NCBI RefSeq assembly: GCF_900107605.1
Contig: NZ_FNQJ01000022.1
Coordinates: 1-64,000 of the forward strand
Direction: 5' to 3'
Source: Acidovorax soli
GTDB lineage: Bacteria; Pseudomonadota; Gammaproteobacteria; Burkholderiales; Burkholderiaceae_C
DNA: 64,000 nt
The notes below the pieces were generated by a model. It made no database searches. It had not been told where the DNA came from and saw only the letters and a program-made list of their open reading frames with translations. This document shows positions 16,875 to 24,350 of this stretch, in pieces. Numbering within the stretch: position 1 is the stretch's first letter; each line of letters opens with the position of its first letter. A program made the position numbers and the translations under genes.

Positions 16875-18160
16875 ACCACCTCCAACTTTTTCTCCCTTGC
16901 GCCGCTGGCGTCGAGGGCTACCTGGCCGACGAGGTGCACGCCATCACCGGCCTCACCGGGCAAGACCTGCTGGTGGGCCGGGGCGGTGTGCTGCTGCGCG
17001 CCTCGTGGCGCCATGCGCTGCTGCTCAACCTGCACAGCCGCCTGGCCCAGCGTGTGCTGGTACAGCTGGCGCACCGGCCCTACCGTTCCGAGAACGACCT
17101 CTATGGCATGGCCAGCGACGTGGCCTGGGAGATCTGGTTCACCACGCGCCAGACCTTCAAGGTCGAGGTGACGGCGCAGCACAGCCCGCTGCAAAGCCTC
17201 AATTTTGCGGGCCTCAAGGTCAAGGATGCCGTGGCCGACCGCTTCCGCGCCAAGAGCGGCGTGCGGCCCGACGTGAATACGCAGTGGCCCGACGTGCGCA
17301 TCCACCTGCACCTGACCACCGACGAGGCCACGATCTACATCGACACCTCGGGCGAGCCGCTGTTCAAGCGCGGCTGGCGCGAGGACAAGGGCGACGCTCC
17401 GCTGAAGGAAACCCTGGCCGCCGCCATGATCGCCGCCAGCGGCTGGGACCCGCTGGGCGACAACCCCCAGCCCCTGTACGACCCCTGCTGCGGCAGCGGC
17501 ACCATCGTGGTCGAGGCCGCGCAGATCGCCTGCCGCATCCCGGCCGGCATGCTGCGCCGCTTTGCGTTCGAGAAACTGCTGCCGTTCCAGGCCCATGTCT
17601 GGACTGCTATCAAAAACGAGGCTGAAGGCGCCATACAGAAAAGCGCTGTGCCCATTTTTGGCAGTGATGTCGCCTTCCGCATGGTCGATTTTGCCCAGCG
17701 CAATGCCGAGCGCGCCGGCGTGGCCGATGCCGTGCAGCTGCGCGGTGGCGATGCCCTGCAGCGCATGCCGCCCTGCGAGCAGCCCGGCGTGATGCTGCTG
17801 AACCCGCCCTACGGCGAGCGCATCGCTGCCGCCGGCACGGCGGGCCGCAACGCCAGTGAGCGCGCGGCCGACCGCGCCCAGGGCCTGGCCGTGGGCCGCG
17901 AAGAGGCGCACACCGACGATGGTGGCGAGTTCTTCAGCCAGCTCGCCGCGCACTGGAAGAAGAACTACGCCGGCTGGCAGGCCTGGATGCTCACACCCGA
18001 CCTCAAGCTGCCCGGCAAGATGCGCCTGAAGGAATCGCGCCGCGTGCCCATGTGGAACGGCCCCATCGAATGCCGGCTGTTCCGCTTCGACATGGTCAAA
18101 GGATCGGTGCGCGCGCCGCGTGCCGTCGATGGCGCAGCCCCCAAGGCCCATGGCGGCTAA
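16871..18160 (+). CDS. rlmL: 23S rRNA guanine-N2 methyltransferase, RlmL N-terminal type
   Basis: A 429-residue THUMP-domain methyltransferase resembling the N-terminal half of E. coli RlmL (YcbY), which makes m2G2445 in 23S rRNA. The THUMP domain is at about residues 60-160. The SAM-binding motif DPCCGSGT starts at 204 and the catalytic motif NPPYGER is at 311-317. The RlmK half is missing, as is usual outside enterics. Residues about 245-263 (TAIKNEAEGAIQKSAVPIF) are encoded by a copy of the dispersed palindrome. It overlaps the thioesterase gene by four bases and the PIN gene by 11. Confidence 0.9.
   Translation: MNHLQLFLPCAAGVEGYLADEVHAITGLTGQDLLVGRGGVLLRASWRHALLLNLHSRLAQRVLVQLAHRPYRSENDLYGMASDVAWEIWFTTRQTFKVEVTAQHSPLQSLNFAGLKVKDAVADRFRAKSGVRPDVNTQWPDVRIHLHLTTDEATIYIDTSGEPLFKRGWREDKGDAPLKETLAAAMIAASGWDPLGDNPQPLYDPCCGSGTIVVEAAQIACRIPAGMLRRFAFEKLLPFQAHVWTAIKNEAEGAIQKSAVPIFGSDVAFRMVDFAQRNAERAGVADAVQLRGGDALQRMPPCEQPGVMLLNPPYGERIAAAGTAGRNASERAADRAQGLAVGREEAHTDDGGEFFSQLAAHWKKNYAGWQAWMLTPDLKLPGKMRLKESRRVPMWNGPIECRLFRFDMVKGSVRAPRAVDGAAPKAHGG
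17604..17660. repeat. Dispersed imperfect palindrome, copy 5, inside rlmL
   Basis: CTGCTATCAAAAACGAGGCT continues GAAGGCGCCATACAGAAAAG and CGCTGTGCCCATTTTTG. It is the same architecture as the other copies in reverse orientation: GCTATCAAAAA, GGCGC arm, A-rich loop, AGCGCTG arm, GCCATTTTTG. It translates as an in-frame insert in the methyltransferase domain. Confidence 0.55.
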
Positions 18161-18692
18161 GCCTCATCGCTGCGTGCTGCAGTGGCCCGAACGCGGGCAG
18201 AGTGATGCTGACGCGCGCCCGCTGGTGCTGGACACCAACATCGTGCTCGACCTGCTGGTGTTTGCCGACGCCGCCGTGGCGCCCGTGCGCCAGCTGCTGG
18301 ACGCGCAGCGGCTGTGCTGGGTGGCCACACCGCCCATGCGCGACGAGCTGGCGCGGGTGCTGGCCTATCCGCAGATCGTGCCGCGGCTGGCTTTTTATGG
18401 GCTCACCGCCGGCCAGCTGTTGCAGACCTACGAAGCCCAGGTGCGCTGGGTTCAAGTCGCACCGCGCGTGTCCGCCGTGTGCAAGGATGCCGACGACCAG
18501 CATTTCATCGACCTGGCCGTGGCCCACCGCGCCATCCTGCTCAGCAAGGACAAGGCCGTTCTTTGCATGCAAAAACGGCTGCTGGCGCTGGGTGCGCATG
18601 CGGCGACAGCGATTGTTTTTGAAGCAGACGAGCTGCTGGAAATTGCGCCGGGGAGCGCCGCCGCCACGCCTGCTGCCGTGCAGATGGCTTGA
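18150..18692 (+). CDS. PIN-domain putative ribonuclease
   Basis: A 180-residue protein of the family annotated as putative toxin-antitoxin component, PIN family (COG1569). The N-terminal acidic motif VLDTNIVLDLL (Asp28, Asn30) and the later KDADDQHFIDLA (two Asp) form the expected Mg-binding site for RNA cleavage. No antitoxin gene is adjacent; the gene overlaps the rlmL-like gene by 11 bp and appears to be a chromosomal passenger of that operon. The ATG at 18150 has AAGG upstream; one 30 bases earlier is also in frame. A role as an RNA-processing enzyme is as likely as a toxin. Confidence 0.83.
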   Translation: MAAKPHRCVLQWPERGQSDADARPLVLDTNIVLDLLVFADAAVAPVRQLLDAQRLCWVATPPMRDELARVLAYPQIVPRLAFYGLTAGQLLQTYEAQVRWVQVAPRVSAVCKDADDQHFIDLAVAHRAILLSKDKAVLCMQKRLLALGAHAATAIVFEADELLEIAPGSAAATPAAVQMA

Positions 18693-18719
18693 CTTGCCGC
18701 ACCGGCTGGCGGCTACACT
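18689..18719 (+). promoter_or_regulatory. Candidate sigma-70 promoter before the YecA gene
   Basis: TTGACT (18689-18694) and TACACT (18714-18719) lie 19 bp apart, one or two bases longer than ideal. This is 66 nt upstream of the YecA-family start. Confidence 0.3.
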
Positions 18720-18785
18720 GGCCGCCTTTGCCCGGGGCCGCGGGCAGCATCCCAGCCCCGAGGCCCCGCCGACTGGAGCCCTGCC

Positions 18786-19628
18786 ATGAACAACACCCCC
18801 CACCCAGCACCCGCGGACGCCGCCGCCGCATTGGCCGCCCCGGCCCTGGGCCCCGATGAACTCGACGAGATCGACACCCTGCTGGACGACCTGCGCACGC
18901 GCGGCGAGGAGATCCCGCAGTGGGAGTTCTGTGATGGCTTCCTCACGGCGCTGATCTGCAGCCGCCGCCCCATTCCGCCCTCGGAATACCTGCCCATGCT
19001 GCTGGGCGACGGCGCGGCCATCGACCTGGCCGAGGGTGAACCCCTGCCGCTGCTGCCGGCGTTTGCCGATGCGGCCCAGCAGGCGCGGTTCCTGGAGCTG
19101 TGGATGCTGCGCTGGAACGAGGTCGAGGCGCAGCTGGACGCCCCGGTAGAGTCGCTGGACGACGACCGCACCTTCCAGCCCGAGGCCATGGACATGCGCG
19201 GCGCCGTGGCCAGCCTGCCCGAAGACCAGCGCGCCGAAATGGCCGGCCAGGAGATCCCCTCGTTTGGTCAGGTGTGGGCGCTGGGCTTCATGTTCGCTGT
19301 CGAAAACTGGCCCGAGGACTGGGCCGCCCCGCGCGACAAGGAAGCCGCCAAGTGGCTCGACGATGCGCTGGACAGCATCGTCGCCCTGACCGAGGACGAT
19401 ACCGGCAAGCCCGAGGTCTGCATGTTCAGCGAGGACGGCCCGCCCAGCACCAGCCAGGCCCGCGTGGAAACCTTCGGCGAAGCCATCTGGGCCGTGTACG
19501 ACCTGCGCCAGCTCTGGAAAAGCCTGGGCCCGCGCATCGAAACCGTGCGCAAGGTGGCCGAACCCGGCCGCAACGATCCCTGCTGGTGCGGCAGCGGCAA
19601 GAAATTCAAGAAGTGCCACGGGGCCTGA
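18786..19628 (+). CDS. YecA/UPF0149 family protein with SEC-C zinc motif
   Basis: A 280-residue protein with an N-terminal UPF0149 helical domain (about 20-200; WEFCDGFLTALICS is characteristic) and a C-terminal SEC-C domain (PGRNDPCWCGSGKKFKKCHG, near 260-279). In the SEC-C domain three Cys and one His bind zinc. SEC-C tails are known from SecA, where they contact SecB and ribosomes; E. coli YecA has a similar arrangement. The precise function of this protein is not known. It has its own promoter-like sequence upstream, and the strand changes after it. Confidence 0.85.
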   Translation: MNNTPHPAPADAAAALAAPALGPDELDEIDTLLDDLRTRGEEIPQWEFCDGFLTALICSRRPIPPSEYLPMLLGDGAAIDLAEGEPLPLLPAFADAAQQARFLELWMLRWNEVEAQLDAPVESLDDDRTFQPEAMDMRGAVASLPEDQRAEMAGQEIPSFGQVWALGFMFAVENWPEDWAAPRDKEAAKWLDDALDSIVALTEDDTGKPEVCMFSEDGPPSTSQARVETFGEAIWAVYDLRQLWKSLGPRIETVRKVAEPGRNDPCWCGSGKKFKKCHGA

Positions 19629-19639
19629 CGCGGCGCTGC

Positions 19640-19972
19640 CGTGCCGTGCGCGGGTCTCCCTGCGGCGCGAGCACGGCCCTGTTGCGCCCGCCATCCTGGG
19701 CTTGGTAGAGGGCCGCGTCGGCACATCGGACCCGTGTTGTGGGGCCGCCATGTGCGGGTGCCGATGCGCACCGTCCTGCGCCCCGGGCCGGGGAAGACTG
19801 CCTCATCAGCGATCGTGGGGCGAATCTTCTGGTCCGCGGCCAGGGCGCCTTCACCGTCTGGCGTATGCGGTAGCAGCATGGCGGATTCCTCGCCGCATAG
19901 CATGCCATGCAATCGACCGAGCGCGTGTCGGCCGCGCAGACTCCGCAAGAGGGATACGCCGCGAGCGGCCAT
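19640..19972 (-). pseudogene. Remnant of a GGDEF (diguanylate cyclase) domain
   Basis: The minus strand carries pieces of the C-terminal half of a GGDEF domain in two frames. One frame reads MLCGEESAMLLPHTPDGEGA (a decayed GGEEF, here CGEES, near 19897-19883), then ALAADQKIRPTIADEAVFPG and GRRTVRIGT. After a frameshift around 19725 the other frame gives CADAALYQAQDGGRNRAVLA, the typical end of the domain. The N-terminal half is missing and pncC lies where it should begin. The active-site sequence is lost and the frame is broken, so it is not functional. The call rests on motif order. Confidence 0.7.
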
Positions 19973-19975
19973 ACG

Positions 19976-20506
19976 CTACCCCTTCCTCAGCAGCTGGATC
20001 AGTCGTGTCAGTGCATGCCGTGCCGTGGCCGTACGCACGGCGGCGCGGTGGCCCGGAAAGTGCCGCAGCTCGCTGTATATCTGTCCATCCACGCCCCAGG
20101 CCAGCCACACGGTGCCCACGGGCTTCTCGGCGCTGCCGCCCGTGGGCCCGGCCACGCCGGTCACGGCGACGCTGACCTGCGCGCGCGAATGCGCCACGGC
20201 GCCCTCGGCCATGGCGCGTGCCACGGGTTCGCTCACGGCGCCATGCGCTTCGATCAGCGCGGCGGGCACGCCCAGCATCTCGGTCTTGGCAGCGTTGGAA
20301 TAGGTGACGAAACCGCGTTCAAACCACTGGCTGGAGCCCGCCAGGTCGGTGCAGGCGGCGGCGATCATGCCGCCGGTGCAGCTCTCGGCGGTGGCCAGCA
20401 TCCAGCCGCGCGCCAGCAGCTGGGCGGAAATTTGAGTCAAAGTAGCCTCTGGCGCTTGTGCATCAGGCGCTGGCAGCGCATCTGTGGATCGTGATGACGG
20501 GCTCAC
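19976..20506 (-). CDS. pncC: Nicotinamide-nucleotide amidohydrolase PncC (CinA C-terminal family)
   Basis: A 176-residue enzyme that deamidates nicotinamide mononucleotide to nicotinate mononucleotide for NAD salvage. The family segments LATAESCTGGMIAAACTDLA, FVTYSNAAKTEMLGV and VAVTGVAGPTGGSAEKPVGT are all present. I place the start at GTG 20506: it overlaps the pgpA stop as GTGA and has GGAGG eight bases upstream. An in-frame GTG at 20521 is less well placed. An N-terminal stretch before residue 25 is encoded by a copy of the dispersed palindrome. Translational coupling to pgpA is clear. Confidence 0.92.
   Translation of the reverse strand: MSPSSRSTDALPAPDAQAPEATLTQISAQLLARGWMLATAESCTGGMIAAACTDLAGSSQWFERGFVTYSNAAKTEMLGVPAALIEAHGAVSEPVARAMAEGAVAHSRAQVSVAVTGVAGPTGGSAEKPVGTVWLAWGVDGQIYSELRHFPGHRAAVRTATARHALTRLIQLLRKG
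20431..20477. repeat. Dispersed imperfect palindrome, copy 3, inside pncC
   Basis: TTTGAGTCAAAGTAGCCTCT continues GGCGCTTGTGCATCAGGCGC and TGGCAGC. The arms GGCGCTTG and CAGGCGCTGG are typical of the set. It encodes the variable N-terminus of PncC (around PAPDAQAPEATLTQIS) without breaking the frame. Confidence 0.6.
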
Positions 20507-21093
20507 CAGAAGAACCTCCACAGCGCGATCACCAGCAGGGTGCAGAACGCCGCCACGAAGTCGTCGAACAGGATGCCCCAGCCGCCGCGCCAGCCGAAGC
20601 CCTTGAACAGCTGGTCGGCCCAGCCCACGGGCCCGGGCTTGGCGGCATCAAAGTAGCGGAACAGGGCAAACGCCACGGCCTGGCCCCAGAAACCCATGGG
20701 CATGGCCAGCCACAGCACCAGCCAGAAGGCCACGACCTCGTCCCAGACGATGCTGCCGGGATCGGACACGCCCATGTGCCGCGCCGTGACGGTGCAGGCC
20801 CACCAGCCGACCAGCGTGCCCGCGCCGATCAGCAGGCCGATCTGCTGCGTGCCCAGCCAGTGCTGCAGGACCAGAAAGGCCAGCCAGGCCCACAGGGTGC
20901 CCACGGTGCCCGGCGCCTTGGGGCTCAGGCCAGCGCCAAAGCCCAGCGCAATGCAGTGCGCCGGGTGCTGCAGCATGAAAGTGGCGCTGGGCCGCCGTGG
21001 CGGCGGTGGCGTGCCGGGGGGGCGCGGCGTGGCATCGGTCACGTCGACCGGGTCAACCGGATCGCGCGGGGCGCCAGGGGGGGAGGGAATCAC
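20503..21093 (-). CDS. pgpA: Phosphatidylglycerophosphatase A
   Basis: An inner-membrane phosphatase that converts phosphatidylglycerol phosphate to phosphatidylglycerol. The core starts FMLQHPAHCIALGFGAGLSP and holds APGTVGTLWAW, DPGSIVWDEVVAF and the C-terminal helix FDDFVAAFCTLLVIALWRFF, with three to four membrane helices. The start is uncertain. I use GTG at 21093, giving a 196-residue protein with a Pro-rich N-terminal tail; ATG at 20976 would give 157 residues. pncC overlaps its end. thiL, the usual upstream neighbour, lies 11.7 kb away behind the phaC block. Confidence 0.9.
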   Translation of the reverse strand: MIPSPPGAPRDPVDPVDVTDATPRPPGTPPPPRRPSATFMLQHPAHCIALGFGAGLSPKAPGTVGTLWAWLAFLVLQHWLGTQQIGLLIGAGTLVGWWACTVTARHMGVSDPGSIVWDEVVAFWLVLWLAMPMGFWGQAVAFALFRYFDAAKPGPVGWADQLFKGFGWRGGWGILFDDFVAAFCTLLVIALWRFFW

Positions 21094-21185
21094 GCGGGGG
21101 CTCCGGGGCGTTGCATCAGGGGTGAGAATGCTAGCAGCCTGCCCCGCAGTCGCCTGTCTGCACGACTGCAGCGCCAGGAGCGTTC

Positions 21186-21656
21186 TCAGGCGGATGGGGC
21201 AGGCGCGGCCTCGGGCAGGCGCACCAGCAGCACCGGCACGGGGGAGGTGCGGGCGATCTGCTCGGCATCGCTGCCCAGGAACATGCGCGCCAGGCCGCGC
21301 CGTCCCTGGGTGCCCAGCACGATCAGGCGGGCGTCCCATTGCCGGGCCTCGTCGATCACCAGCGTGGCCACCTGGGCGTCCATGGCTTCCAGCAACCGGG
21401 TCTCGGCCTGGATGCCTTGCGCGGTGAGCTGCTCGCAGGCCTTGCGCAGCATGGTGTCAGCACCCTTCAGGGCCACGGGCAGGAAGTCGGTGCGATACAC
21501 CTCGGGGCGCACGAAGCCAACCGCATGCGTCAGCGGATCGATGATGTGCAGCAGGCGCACCTGCGCACCCACCTTCAGCGCCAGGCCGGCGGCTTCTTTC
21601 AGCGCTTGTTCCGAGGTGGGGCTGCCGTCGAAGGGGACCAGGATTTTTTCGTACAT
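21186..21656 (-). CDS. Universal stress protein, UspA family
   Basis: A 156-residue UspA-type protein starting MYEKILVPFDGSPTSEQALK. The ATP-binding G-2x-G-9x-G(S/T) pattern is present as GTQGRRGLARMFLGSDAEQI near residues 115-134. Usp proteins of this type are often induced by low oxygen, stationary phase or starvation. It is the last gene of the phaC-to-usp series, 32 bp after ackA. The ATG at 21656 is the family start. Confidence 0.92.
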   Translation of the reverse strand: MYEKILVPFDGSPTSEQALKEAAGLALKVGAQVRLLHIIDPLTHAVGFVRPEVYRTDFLPVALKGADTMLRKACEQLTAQGIQAETRLLEAMDAQVATLVIDEARQWDARLIVLGTQGRRGLARMFLGSDAEQIARTSPVPVLLVRLPEAAPAPSA

Positions 21657-21688
21657 GGAGAACTCTTTGTAAAAGTGGAAGGGTGAAC

Positions 21689-22879
21689 TCAGTGGCCTGG
21701 CACGCTGACCAGCGCGAGGGCGCGCCAGGCGGCAATCCACTCTTCGTTGGTGGGCTCCACCGCCACGGGCACGTGGCTGGCGGCGTGGGAGATGAGGGGG
21801 GCGTTGCGTGCATTGGCATCGCCGTCGAGTGCCACGCCCAGGAAGGCCAGGTCGCGGCAAATGCGCTCGCGGATGGCGGCGTTGTGCTCGCCAATGCCGG
21901 CGGTGAAGACCAGCATGTCCAGCCCGCCCAGCACGGCGACCATGGCGCCGATCTCGCGCACGATGCGCCGCACATACAGCGCCAGCGCGGCCTGCACGCG
22001 TGCGTTGCCCGCCTCCTGCCGCAGCAGCACGCGCGGGTCGGACGACACGCCCGACAGGCCCAGCAGGCCCGACCCGTGGTACAGCACATGGCCCACCTGT
22101 TCGAGCGTGAGCTTTTCGATCTCCATCAGGTACAGCACCGCGCCGGGATCGAGCGCGCCGCAGCGCGTGCCCATCATCAGCCCGTCGAGCGCCGAAAACC
22201 CCATGGTGGTGGCCATGCTGCGCAGGCCCTGCATGGCGCACAGGCTGGCACCGCTGCCCAGGTGGGCCACGATGGTGCGCCCGCGTGCGGCATCGCCATG
22301 GCGCTCGGCCAGCGCGACCGACATGAATTCATACGACAGGCCGTGAAAGCCGTAGCGGCGCAGGCCGCGTTCCCAGGCGCCGTAGGGCAGGGGCAGCATT
22401 TTTTCGACATCGGGCAGCGTGTGGTGGAACGCCGTGTCAAAGCAGGCCACCTGGGGCAGGCCGGGTGCCGTGGAAAGCAGCGCCTCGATGGCTTCGAGCG
22501 CAAACGGCTGGTGCAGTGGCGCCAGCGGGATGTAGGTTTGCAGGTCGGCCAGCACGGCGGCGTCCACGCGCACCGGGTCGAAGTACTTGGCGCCGCCGTG
22601 CACCACGCGGTGCGCCACGGCGGCGATGCGGTGGCCGCCCAGCCGGGCCAGCACGCGGGCGCGGATGTGCTCCAGTGCCGCGTGGTAGGGCTGGGCGGCG
22701 TCCAGCGCTATCGGGCCGGGCGCGCTGCCCGTCTCGCCAAAGGTGGGTGCGGGGCCGGTGATGCCATCGACCTTGCCGTTCCACAGGGGCTTGCGTGGCA
22801 GTGGGCGGGTGCTGGCATCGAACAGCGCGAATTTGATGCTCGACGAGCCGCAGTTGAGCACCAGGATGAGGTCGCTCAT
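21689..22879 (-). CDS. ackA: Acetate (or propionate) kinase
   Basis: A 396-residue ASKHA-fold kinase making ATP from acyl phosphate and ADP, or the reverse. Seen in order: VLNCGSSSIKFALFD at the N-terminus (phosphate 1 loop), PLAPLHQPFALEAIE, FDTAFHHTLPDV, YGFHGLSYEFMS, IVAHLGSGASLCAM and FTAGIGEHNAAIRE. It overlaps the upstream phosphotransacetylase gene by four bases (ATGA), so the two consecutive enzymes of the pathway are translationally coupled. Acetate versus propionate or butyrate preference cannot be read from sequence. Confidence 0.95.
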   Translation of the reverse strand: MSDLILVLNCGSSSIKFALFDASTRPLPRKPLWNGKVDGITGPAPTFGETGSAPGPIALDAAQPYHAALEHIRARVLARLGGHRIAAVAHRVVHGGAKYFDPVRVDAAVLADLQTYIPLAPLHQPFALEAIEALLSTAPGLPQVACFDTAFHHTLPDVEKMLPLPYGAWERGLRRYGFHGLSYEFMSVALAERHGDAARGRTIVAHLGSGASLCAMQGLRSMATTMGFSALDGLMMGTRCGALDPGAVLYLMEIEKLTLEQVGHVLYHGSGLLGLSGVSSDPRVLLRQEAGNARVQAALALYVRRIVREIGAMVAVLGGLDMLVFTAGIGEHNAAIRERICRDLAFLGVALDGDANARNAPLISHAASHVPVAVEPTNEEWIAAWRALALVSVPGH

Positions 22880-24321
22880 GGCGGCAGCACCTTGTAGCGG
22901 TGCGCCAGCAGCACGGCCACGGCGCACGAGGCGATGCGGGTTTCGCGCGAGTCGGCGCGGCTGGTGAGCACGATGGGCACGCGCGCGCCCAGCACGATGC
23001 CGGCGCTGGCCGCGCTGCCCATGAATTCGAGCTGCTTGGCCAGCATGTTGCCGCTTTCCAGGTCGGGCACCACCAGAATGTCGGCCCGGCCCGCCACCTC
23101 GGAGACGATGCCCTTGGTGTGCGCGGCCGCCATCGACACGGCATTGTCGAAGGCCAGCGGCCCGTCGAGCAGGGCGCCGGTGATCTGGCCGCGATCGGCC
23201 ATCTTGCACAGGGCCGCCGCATCCAGCGTGGCGGGCATGTGCGGGTTGACGGTTTCCACCGCCGCCAGGACGGCCACGCGCGGCTCGGCCACGCCGATGG
23301 CATGGGCCAGGTCGATGGCGTTGCGCACGATGTCGGCCTTGTCGTCCAGCGTGGGCGCGATGTTGATGGCGGCGTCGGTGATGATGAAGGGGCGCGGGTA
23401 GGCCGGTGTCTGCATCAGGTAGCAGTGGCTGATGCGCCGCTTGGTGCGCAGGCCGGTGCCGCTGGCCACCACGGCAGCCATGAGCTCGTCGGTGTGCAGG
23501 CTGCCTTTCATGAGGGCCTCCACACGCCCTTTCGCCACCAGCTCCACCGCGCGTGCGGCGGCCGCATGGCTGTGGGGCACGTCTTCGATGGCGATGCCGG
23601 CAATGTCCAGCCCGCTCTCTTGCGCCACCGCCAGGATGCGCGCGCGCGGGCCAATGAGCACGGGCGTGATCAGCCCGGCCGCGCGCGCATCCAGCGCACC
23701 CGAAAGGCTGAGCGCGTCGCAGGGGTGCACCACCGCCATGGGGCTTGCGCCCAGCGGGCGCACATGGTCCAGCAGCCGGTGCAGGCCGTCGCCGTTGACG
23801 GTCAGGCGCACCTCGGGCAGCGTGGTGCGCGCGCGTTCGATGCGCTCGGTGGGGGCGATCACATCGGCTTCGCCGCTGATCACGGCCACGCCGTCCTGGT
23901 TGGTGCAGCTGCAGGCAAGCTTCAGGCGTTTCTTGGCCTCGTCGCGTGCGGTTACCGTCACGCCCACGCGCAGGGTGTCACCCACGCGCACGGGGGCGAG
24001 AAATTGGAGCGTCTGCCCCAGGTAGATGGTGCCGGGGCCGGGCAGGCGCGTGCCCAGCACCGCCGAAATCAGGGCGCCGCCCAGCATGCCGTGGGCAATG
24101 ACGCCCTGAAAGCGCGTGGAGGCGGCGTATTCCGCATCCAGGTGCTGCGGGTTCACGTCGCCCGAGAGCACCGCGAACAGCTGGATGTCTTCGGTGCAGA
24201 GCGTGCGCTCGAACGATGCGGTGTCGCCCACCGCGATCTCGTCGAAGGTGCGGTTGCGCACGGTGCCCAGGTCGTTGCCGGCAGCGATCGCGGGGGGGAG
24301 AGCGGGCAGGGTGTCTGGCAT
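22876..24321 (-). CDS. Bifunctional MaoC-type enoyl-CoA hydratase / phosphate acyltransferase
   Basis: A 481-residue fusion. Residues about 20-150 form a MaoC hot-dog hydratase with the catalytic FAVLSGDVNPQHLDAEYA and FQGVIAHGMLGGALIS motifs (Asp and His dyad). Residues about 180-480 form a Pta/Ptb-type transferase that swaps CoA for phosphate on acyl groups (EALMKGSLHTDELM, FIITDAAINIAPTLDDKADI, ALLDGPLAFDNAVS). The protein can therefore hydrate an enoyl-CoA and turn an acyl-CoA into an acyl phosphate for the coupled kinase AckA. (R)-specific hydration by MaoC domains also supplies PHA synthase monomers, which fits phaC in the same cluster. Confidence 0.92.
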   Translation of the reverse strand: MPDTLPALPPAIAAGNDLGTVRNRTFDEIAVGDTASFERTLCTEDIQLFAVLSGDVNPQHLDAEYAASTRFQGVIAHGMLGGALISAVLGTRLPGPGTIYLGQTLQFLAPVRVGDTLRVGVTVTARDEAKKRLKLACSCTNQDGVAVISGEADVIAPTERIERARTTLPEVRLTVNGDGLHRLLDHVRPLGASPMAVVHPCDALSLSGALDARAAGLITPVLIGPRARILAVAQESGLDIAGIAIEDVPHSHAAAARAVELVAKGRVEALMKGSLHTDELMAAVVASGTGLRTKRRISHCYLMQTPAYPRPFIITDAAINIAPTLDDKADIVRNAIDLAHAIGVAEPRVAVLAAVETVNPHMPATLDAAALCKMADRGQITGALLDGPLAFDNAVSMAAAHTKGIVSEVAGRADILVVPDLESGNMLAKQLEFMGSAASAGIVLGARVPIVLTSRADSRETRIASCAVAVLLAHRYKVLPP

Positions 24322-24350
24322 GGGACTCCGAAGGATGGGAAAGATGGAGA

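Noticed and set aside
18150-18692. PIN gene as half of a toxin-antitoxin pair
   Set aside because: No small antitoxin frame lies within a few hundred bases on either side; the neighbouring genes are rlmL-like and YecA-like.
20507-20521. Upstream GTG start for pncC
   Set aside because: The GTG at 20506 has GGAGG at good spacing and a GTGA overlap with pgpA; the upstream GTG has neither.
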